A stretch of 64,000 bases of DNA from Geodermatophilus siccatus (GTDB lineage Bacteria; Actinomycetota; Actinomycetes; Mycobacteriales; Geodermatophilaceae), in the NCBI RefSeq assembly GCF_900103785.1, contig NZ_FNHE01000005.1, positions 124,001 through 188,000 on the forward strand, read 5' to 3'. A program made the translations under genes and the position numbers. Shown here in pieces: positions 59,087 to 64,000 of this stretch. Position 1 is the stretch's first letter, and each line of letters starts with the position of its first letter. The notes under the pieces were generated by a model. That model saw nothing but the letters and a program-made list of their open reading frames with translations, was not told where the DNA came from and did not search any database.

Positions 59087-59491
59087 GTGACCGTGGACCG
59101 CCCCGCCTGGCTCGCCGCCGGGCAGATGAGCCCGCTGGACGACAAGCTCGGCATCCGCATCACCGACTTCGACCCCGACCACGTGGTCGCGACCATGCCG
59201 GTCGACGGCAACCAGCAGCCGTTCGGCCTGCTCCACGGCGGCGCCACCTGCTCGCTGGTGGAGACGGTCGGCTCCTGGGCCGCGGCGCTGGGCGCGGGTC
59301 CGGGCCGGCAGGCGGTCGGGGTGGAGCTCAACGTCAGCTACCTGCGCGCGGCCACCGAGGGGGTCGTCACCGCCGTCGCCACGCCGGTCCGCCGCGGCCG
59401 GACGCTGGCCACCTTCACCATCGAGGTCACCGACGAGCAGGACCGCGTGACCGCCAGCGCCCGGCTCACCTGCATGCTGCTGGCCGCCTGA
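59087..59491 (+). CDS. PaaI-type hotdog-fold thioesterase
   Basis: 134 aa from GTG 59087. Hotdog thioesterase with PFGLLHGGATCSLVETVGS: the HGG motif at 50-52 and Glu59 fit the 4-hydroxybenzoyl-CoA/phenylacetyl-CoA thioesterase group. LNVSYLRAATEGVVTAVATPVRRGRT is the central strand region. Next to polA, a place it also holds in other actinobacteria. Substrate not known. Confidence 0.9.
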   Translation: MTVDRPAWLAAGQMSPLDDKLGIRITDFDPDHVVATMPVDGNQQPFGLLHGGATCSLVETVGSWAAALGAGPGRQAVGVELNVSYLRAATEGVVTAVATPVRRGRTLATFTIEVTDEQDRVTASARLTCMLLAA

Positions 59492-59904
59492 CAGCGGACC
59501 CCGGCGCCCTTCGCAGGCTCGGAGCGGGACCCGGGGCGCGGCCAGGCCAAGGGGGTCGCCTCGGCCTTCCACGGCGTCGCGCGTGTCGGGCCCGGGCAGC
59601 CCGGCCGGCACGCCCCCCGTCCGACCCGGTCGGCCCCCTTGGCGCGGTGCCGGCGCACCCGGGTGCGGTCGGCGGGACGCGCGGCGCGCGTCGTGCCGCG
59701 GGACCGCGAACCGGCACGGGAGCCTGTCCGGACGGCGGCCGGAGAGCGCACCCGGCGACCGGCGCGATGACGATGCGGCCGCCCGTGGGACCGGCGTGAC
59801 GAGTGCGGCGTGTCGCGGACAGGTAACAGCTGGGCCGCGAGGGAGTCGAACCGCAACACCGCTGGGTTACCGTCCCCCGTCATGCACAGAGCCAGGGAGG
59901 TCGA
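59492..59904. other. 413 bp non-coding region upstream of the liv operon
   Basis: No supported gene on either strand. It starts with a degenerate relative of the hairpin repeats (GGACCCCGG, TTCGCAGGCTCGG and GCGGGACCCGGGGC between 59494 and 59540). It then holds plain GC-rich sequence and ends with a GGTAAC/GTTACC inverted repeat and a promoter candidate for livH. Confidence 0.5.
59822..59873 (+). promoter_or_regulatory. livH: candidate livH promoter with inverted repeat
   Basis: GTCGAA (59845-59850) and TACCGT (59868-59873) spaced by 17 bp give a weak -35/-10. GGTAACAGC (59822-59830) and GCTGGGTTACC (59861-59871) are inverted, so the right arm covers the -10 and could be an operator. The start would lie about 25 nt before the livH GTG. 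Confidence 0.35.
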
Positions 59905-61278
59905 GTGACGCACGCACCAGGCCGTGTACCGGGACGCGGTGCACCCAGGGGACCCGCCCGCGCCCGGCGCCGGTCCGCACGGGGATCCCGGGTCGCCGGC
60001 GGCCGGATGCTGCTCCGCCTGCTCCTGCTGACCGTCCTCGGCGGCCTCGCCCTGATGCTGGCGCCCGGTGCCGCGTCGGCGCAGACCGAGGAGCCCGCGG
60101 CCTCCGAGCAGGTGTCGGGCACCCTGCGGACCAACCTCAGCGGGCCGGTCGAGGGCGTCGAGGTGGTCGTCACGGCCGCCGACGGCGCCGAGGTCGACAC
60201 CGTGGAGACCGACGAGGACGGCCGGTGGGCGGTGCCGGTGCCCGGTCCGGGTCAGTACACCGTCACCATCGACGCCGACGACCTGCCCGAAGGCGTGGTG
60301 CTCACCGGCGAGAACAGCCGCACGGTCACCGTCGACGCCGGCCGCAACCAGGGCGTGATCATCGCGCTCAGCGACGGCAGCCGGGAAGCCGGCGGCGGCA
60401 CGGTCCGCTGGGTCCAGCTGCTCGTCGAGGGCCTGCGCTTCGGCCTGCTCATCGCCATGGCGGCTGTCGGCCTCTCGCTGATCTTCGGCACGACCGGGCT
60501 GACCAACTTCGCCCACGGCGAGCTGGTGACCATCGGCGCGATCGCCGCGTGGTTCATCAACGTGCAGGGCGGCGTGCCGCTGATCCCGGCCGCGCTGATC
60601 GCCATGGTGATCGGTGCAGGTGTCGGGGCGCTCAACGAGCTGGTGATCTGGCGGCCGCTGCGGCGGCGCGGCACCGGACTGGTCGCCGCGCTGGTCATCT
60701 CGATCGGCCTGTCGCTGCTGCTGCGCTACCTGTACCAGATCATCTTCGGCGGGGGCTCGGAGGCCTACGCCGCGTACCGGGGCCAGCGCGCCGTCGACTA
60801 CGGCGCGTTCACCATGACCAACGCCGACCTCGCGTCGATCGTCATCGCGCTGGTCGTGCTGCTGCTGGTGGCGGTCATGCTCCAGCGCACCAAGATCGGC
60901 AAGGCGATGCGGGCGGTCGCCGACAACCGCGACCTGGCGGCGTCCTCGGGCATCAACGTCAACCGGGTGATCCTGGTCGTCTGGATGATGGGCGGCGCGC
61001 TCGCGGCCCTCGGCGGCGTCCTGCTCGGCCTCTCCGACGAGGTGCAGTGGGACATGGGCTTCCGGCTGCTGCTGCTCATGTTCGCCGGGGTCACCCTCGG
61101 CGGTCTCGGCACCGCCTACGGCGCCCTCGTCGGCAGCATCGTGGTGGGTGTCTTCGTGCAGATGTCGACGCTGGTCATCCCGAACGACGTCAAGTACGTC
61201 GGCGGGCTGCTCCTGCTGATCGTCATCCTGATCGTGCGGCCGCAGGGCATCCTCGGCAGCCGGGTGAGGGTGGGCTGA
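59905..61278 (+). CDS. livH: branched-chain amino acid-type ABC permease LivH with N-terminal secreted beta domain
   Basis: 457 aa from GTG 59905, with GGGAGG upstream. A basic start, then a signal-peptide-like segment (about 35-59, ending AASAQ), then about 95 residues resembling a carboxypeptidase-regulatory/Cna-B-like beta sandwich (GPVEGVEVVVTAADGAEVDT and DEDGRWAVPVPGPGQYTV). From about 172 comes a standard LivH permease (GLSLIFGTTGLTNFAHGELV, VADNRDLAASSGINV and RPQGILG). Usual LivH is about 290 aa without such a domain. First gene of livHMGF; no substrate-binding protein gene is in view. Confidence 0.93.
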   Translation: MTHAPGRVPGRGAPRGPARARRRSARGSRVAGGRMLLRLLLLTVLGGLALMLAPGAASAQTEEPAASEQVSGTLRTNLSGPVEGVEVVVTAADGAEVDTVETDEDGRWAVPVPGPGQYTVTIDADDLPEGVVLTGENSRTVTVDAGRNQGVIIALSDGSREAGGGTVRWVQLLVEGLRFGLLIAMAAVGLSLIFGTTGLTNFAHGELVTIGAIAAWFINVQGGVPLIPAALIAMVIGAGVGALNELVIWRPLRRRGTGLVAALVISIGLSLLLRYLYQIIFGGGSEAYAAYRGQRAVDYGAFTMTNADLASIVIALVVLLLVAVMLQRTKIGKAMRAVADNRDLAASSGINVNRVILVVWMMGGALAALGGVLLGLSDEVQWDMGFRLLLLMFAGVTLGGLGTAYGALVGSIVVGVFVQMSTLVIPNDVKYVGGLLLLIVILIVRPQGILGSRVRVG

Positions 61279-61281
61279 ACG

Positions 61282-62280
61282 ATGGGTGAGTTGATCGACG
61301 CCCTGGCGGTCGCGCTCAAGGCCGGCCTGGGCTTCCAGGCCATCTTCCTCGCGCTGCTCGCCATCGGCATCAACGTGCAGTTCGGCTACACCGGGCTGCT
61401 GAACTTCGGGCAGATCGCCTTCGCGATGCTCGGCGGCTACGGCATCGCCATCTCGGTGAGCAAGTGGGGCCTGCCGTTCTGGGTGGGCGTGGCCGTCGGC
61501 ATCCTCGCGGCCGTCGTCCTCGCGCTGCTGCTGGGTCTGCCGACCCTGCGACTGCGCGCCGACTACCTGGCCATCGCCACCATCGCGGCGGCCGAGGGGC
61601 TGCGGCTGCTGTTTCGCTCGGTGTCGGCCACCCCGGTCACCAACGGCACCCGCGGCCTGTCCGGCTTCAACGCCGACTTCGTGGCGCTGGCGCCGTGGGA
61701 CACCGCGCGCCGCTACCCGATCCTCGGCACCCAGTGGAGCGGCGCGGAGCTGTGGGTGACCACGGTCGGCTGGCTCCTCGTCGCGCTGTCCTGCCTGCTG
61801 ATCTGGCTGCTGGTGCGCAGCCCCTGGGGCCGGGTGGTGAAGTCCATCCGCGAGGACGAGGACGCCGTGCGCGCGCTCGGCAAGAACGTCTACGTCTACA
61901 AGATGCAGGCGCTCGTCCTCGGCGGTGTGCTCGGCGCGCTGGGCGGCATGGTCTACGCCCTCGGCACCGCGTCGGCCAACCCCGACCAGTACCAGAACGC
62001 CAACACGTTCCTGGCCTACGCCGCCCTCATCCTGGGCGGCGCGGCCCGCGTCCTCGGCCCGGTCGTCGGCTCGATGCTGATGTTCTTCATCATCCAGTTC
62101 GCCGACACCGGCCTGCGTACGCTGATCGACAACGGGGTGATCCCCGAGGACCTGCTCTCGGCGACCGACGTGGCTCAGATCCGGTTCGTGCTCATCGGGC
62201 TCGGACTCATGCTGCTGCTGGTCTTCCGGCCACAGGGCATCTTCGGCGACCGACGAGAGGTGATGCTCGATGCCCGCTGA
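61282..62280 (+). CDS. livM: branched-chain amino acid-type ABC permease LivM
   Basis: 332 aa from ATG 61282, 3 nt after livH. Membrane protein of about eight to ten segments: GINVQFGYTGLLNFGQIAFAMLGGYG, LPTLRLRADYLAIATIAAAEGLRLL, and the cytoplasmic EAA-like loop VVKSIREDEDAVRALGKNVY. C-terminal LVFRPQGIFG is the LivM/LivH hallmark. The stop overlaps livG by 11 nt. Confidence 0.95.
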   Translation: MGELIDALAVALKAGLGFQAIFLALLAIGINVQFGYTGLLNFGQIAFAMLGGYGIAISVSKWGLPFWVGVAVGILAAVVLALLLGLPTLRLRADYLAIATIAAAEGLRLLFRSVSATPVTNGTRGLSGFNADFVALAPWDTARRYPILGTQWSGAELWVTTVGWLLVALSCLLIWLLVRSPWGRVVKSIREDEDAVRALGKNVYVYKMQALVLGGVLGALGGMVYALGTASANPDQYQNANTFLAYAALILGGAARVLGPVVGSMLMFFIIQFADTGLRTLIDNGVIPEDLLSATDVAQIRFVLIGLGLMLLLVFRPQGIFGDRREVMLDAR

Positions 62281-63298
62281 CCCCACCGCCGGCCAGCCGG
62301 CCCCGCACGGCGCCCACGCCGCGTCCCTGGACCCGGCGGCCGCCGGCCGGGCGCCCCGCCTGCTCGCCCGGGCCGCGCTGCGCGACGTCCCCTGGGAGGT
62401 CGGGGTGGCCAAGCCCGACCCGGCCATCGTCGTCGACGGCGTCACCCGCACCTTCGGTGGCCTCACCGCGGTGTCGGTGGACCACCTCGAGGTGCAGCGC
62501 GGCGGCATCACCGGCCTGATCGGGCCCAACGGCGCCGGCAAGACCACGCTGTTCAACCTGCTGACCGGCTTCGACCAGCCCAACACCGGCTCCTGGTCCT
62601 TCGACGGCCGCCCGCTGGGCAAGCTGGCGCCGCACCAGGTGGCCCGGCTGGGCGTCGTCCGCACGTTCCAGCTGACCAAGGCGCTATCCCGGCTGACCGT
62701 GCTGCAGAACATGCTGCTCGGCGCGCAGGGGCAGAAGGGCGAGAGCTTCCTGCGCGCGCTCGTGCCGGGCACCTGGCGGGCGCAGGAGCGGGCCAACACC
62801 GAGAAGGCGATGGATCTGCTCACCCGGTTCAAGCTGGACCGGAAGAAGGACGACTTCGCGGGCACGCTCTCGGGCGGCCAGCGCAAGCTGCTGGAGATGG
62901 CCCGCGCGCTCATGAGCGACCCGAAGGTCGTCATGCTCGACGAGCCGATGGCCGGCGTGAACCCGGCGCTCACCCAGAGCCTGCTCGGGCACGTCAAGGA
63001 CCTGCGCGAGCAGGGCATGACGGTCGTCTTCGTCGAGCACGACATGGACGTCGTCCGGGACATCAGCGACTGGGTCGTCGTCATGGCCGCCGGGAAGGTC
63101 ATCGCGGAGGGCCCGCCGGAGTCGATCAGCCAGAACCAGGCGGTCGTCGACGCCTACCTCGGCGCGCACCACGACGCGCCGCTCACCGTCGAGGAGGAGG
63201 ACCGCGTCCTCGCCGAGGCGGAGGCGGCCATCGCCCGTGAGGAGAACGCCGACGGCGACGTCATCGGCTCCGACACCCGACGCGAGGAGGACCGATGA
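62270..63298 (+). CDS. livG: ABC transporter ATP-binding protein LivG
   Basis: 342 aa from ATG 62270, inside the end of livM. Walker A GPNGAGKTT at 85-93, signature LSGGQRKLLE, Walker B VVMLDEPMAG and the H-loop FVEHDMD. It has a 50-residue N-terminal extension and an acidic C-terminal tail of about 40 residues, both beyond the usual 255 aa LivG. The stop overlaps livF as ATGA. Confidence 0.95.
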   Translation: MPADPTAGQPAPHGAHAASLDPAAAGRAPRLLARAALRDVPWEVGVAKPDPAIVVDGVTRTFGGLTAVSVDHLEVQRGGITGLIGPNGAGKTTLFNLLTGFDQPNTGSWSFDGRPLGKLAPHQVARLGVVRTFQLTKALSRLTVLQNMLLGAQGQKGESFLRALVPGTWRAQERANTEKAMDLLTRFKLDRKKDDFAGTLSGGQRKLLEMARALMSDPKVVMLDEPMAGVNPALTQSLLGHVKDLREQGMTVVFVEHDMDVVRDISDWVVVMAAGKVIAEGPPESISQNQAVVDAYLGAHHDAPLTVEEEDRVLAEAEAAIAREENADGDVIGSDTRREEDR

Positions 63299-64000
63299 GC
63301 ACCATGGACGACCCGGCCATGGAGGACCCGATGTTCCAGGTCGGGCACTCCGACGGCGGCACCCCCGACCAGCGGGCGATCGCCGGGGAGCTGTCCCGGG
63401 CGGAACTCGCCGCCACCCGCGAGGAGCACGTGCGGCTCGCCGAGGGGGCGCTGGTGCGGGCCGACGACCTGGTCGCCGGCTACGTGCCGGGCGTCAACAT
63501 CCTCAACGGCTGCGACTTCTACCTGCAGGACGGCGAGCTGGTCGGCATCATCGGCCCGAACGGCGCCGGCAAGTCCACCCTGCTCAAGACGCTGTTCGGA
63601 CTCATCCCGGTGCGCTCGGGCACGGTCAGCCTCCGCGGCGAGGACATCACGTCCGCGCCGGCTCACCGGCTGGTCTCCCTGGGTGTCGGCTACGTGCCCC
63701 AGAACAACAACGTGTTCCCCTCGCTCACCATCGAGGAGAACATGCAGATGGGCGCCTACCTGCGGCCGAAGGTCTTCCGCGAGCGCTTCGACTACGTGGC
63801 CGACCTGTTCCCGCTGCTCGGGGAACGGCGCAAGGTCAAGGCCGGATCGCTGTCGGGCGGTGAGCGGCAGATGGTGGCCATGGGCCGGGCGCTCATGATG
63901 GAGCCGTCCGTCCTGCTGCTCGACGAGCCGTCGGCCGGCCTGTCCCCCGCCTACCAGGACGAGGTGTTCATCCGCTGCCGGCGGATCAACGCGACCGGTG
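63295..64000 (+). CDS. livF: ABC transporter ATP-binding protein LivF, 5' part (runs off the right edge)
   Basis: About 235 residues visible from ATG 63295, in an open frame to the window end. Walker A GPNGAGKST at 87-95, VGYVPQNNNVFPSLTIEENM, signature SLSGGERQMVAMGRALM and Walker B LLLDEPSAGLSP. A 50-residue N-terminal extension precedes the ATPase core, parallel to the one in LivG. Fourth gene of livHMGF; the binding protein may lie beyond the edge. Confidence 0.95.
   Translation, partial: MSTMDDPAMEDPMFQVGHSDGGTPDQRAIAGELSRAELAATREEHVRLAEGALVRADDLVAGYVPGVNILNGCDFYLQDGELVGIIGPNGAGKSTLLKTLFGLIPVRSGTVSLRGEDITSAPAHRLVSLGVGYVPQNNNVFPSLTIEENMQMGAYLRPKVFRERFDYVADLFPLLGERRKVKAGSLSGGERQMVAMGRALMMEPSVLLLDEPSAGLSPAYQDEVFIRCRRINATG

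Noticed and set aside
59338..63102. A 1254-codon open frame on the minus strand
   Set aside because: It lies antisense to livH, livM and livG, which have clear family motifs. Long antisense frames are expected in DNA this GC-rich.

Overview
The window is very GC-rich DNA from an actinobacterium, dense with genes and with codons that almost always end in G or C. Three things point to a mycolata- or Frankia-like lineage: phosphatidylinositol-mannoside genes (pgsA, acyltransferase, pimA), an SsgA-family protein and a RskA/ECF sigma pair. My best guess is Geodermatophilaceae (Geodermatophilus, Blastococcus or Modestobacter), from general impression only. Gene order from aroB to thrS follows the Mycobacterium tuberculosis chromosome closely, from memory of that genome.

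Layout. 1-3699: shikimate genes aroB (cut by the window edge), aroK, aroC, a short A24 prepilin peptidase and aroE, minus strand. 3696-9475: mltG, ruvX, alaS and two small membrane proteins. 9623-17667: rarA, two aldo/keto reductases, a frameshifted DUF559-type gene between palindromic repeats, aspS, hisS and a glyoxalase II-like hydrolase. 17821-20020: two tandem secreted cyclophilins and a methyltransferase. 20027-41220: a long minus-strand block with an acyl-CoA dehydrogenase-like gene, rel, apt, secF-secD-yajC, ruvB-ruvA-ruvC, yebC, pdxT and pdxS with a membrane acyltransferase-like gene between them, a LemA-like gene, pimA, acyltransferase, pgsA, HIT, thrS, MOSC and HNH genes. 41412-46411: a DHFR-like gene, four tRNAs (Val-CAC, Gly-GCC, Cys-GCA, Val-GAC), a PGPGW membrane protein, a sigma/anti-sigma pair, an ssgB-like gene, coaE and a small unknown gene. 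46599-49128: rpsA and a methyltransferase. 49129-56036: an accessory catabolic cluster. 56130-59491: polA and a thioesterase. 59905-64000: a livHMGF ABC transporter operon cut by the right edge, without its binding protein.

How genes work together. Most minus-strand genes are translationally coupled by GTGA, ATGA or TGATG overlaps, which I used to choose many starts. The accessory cluster places a LigA/LigB-type extradiol dioxygenase with a CaiB-type CoA transferase, a citryl-CoA-lyase-like protein and an MDR oxidoreductase. These lie divergent from an amidohydrolase and an IclR regulator, with a 9-2-9 palindrome in the divergent promoter region. This is my main candidate for an undescribed pathway: aromatic meta-cleavage followed by CoA-dependent C-C cleavage.

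Two non-coding patterns also stand out. One is a family of intergenic hairpin repeats whose stems differ by compensating changes. The other is an inverted duplication of a tRNA-Val gene with its terminator, flanking about 2.9 kb that carries the sigma/anti-sigma/ssgB genes. I saw no CRISPR array, insertion sequence or prophage.
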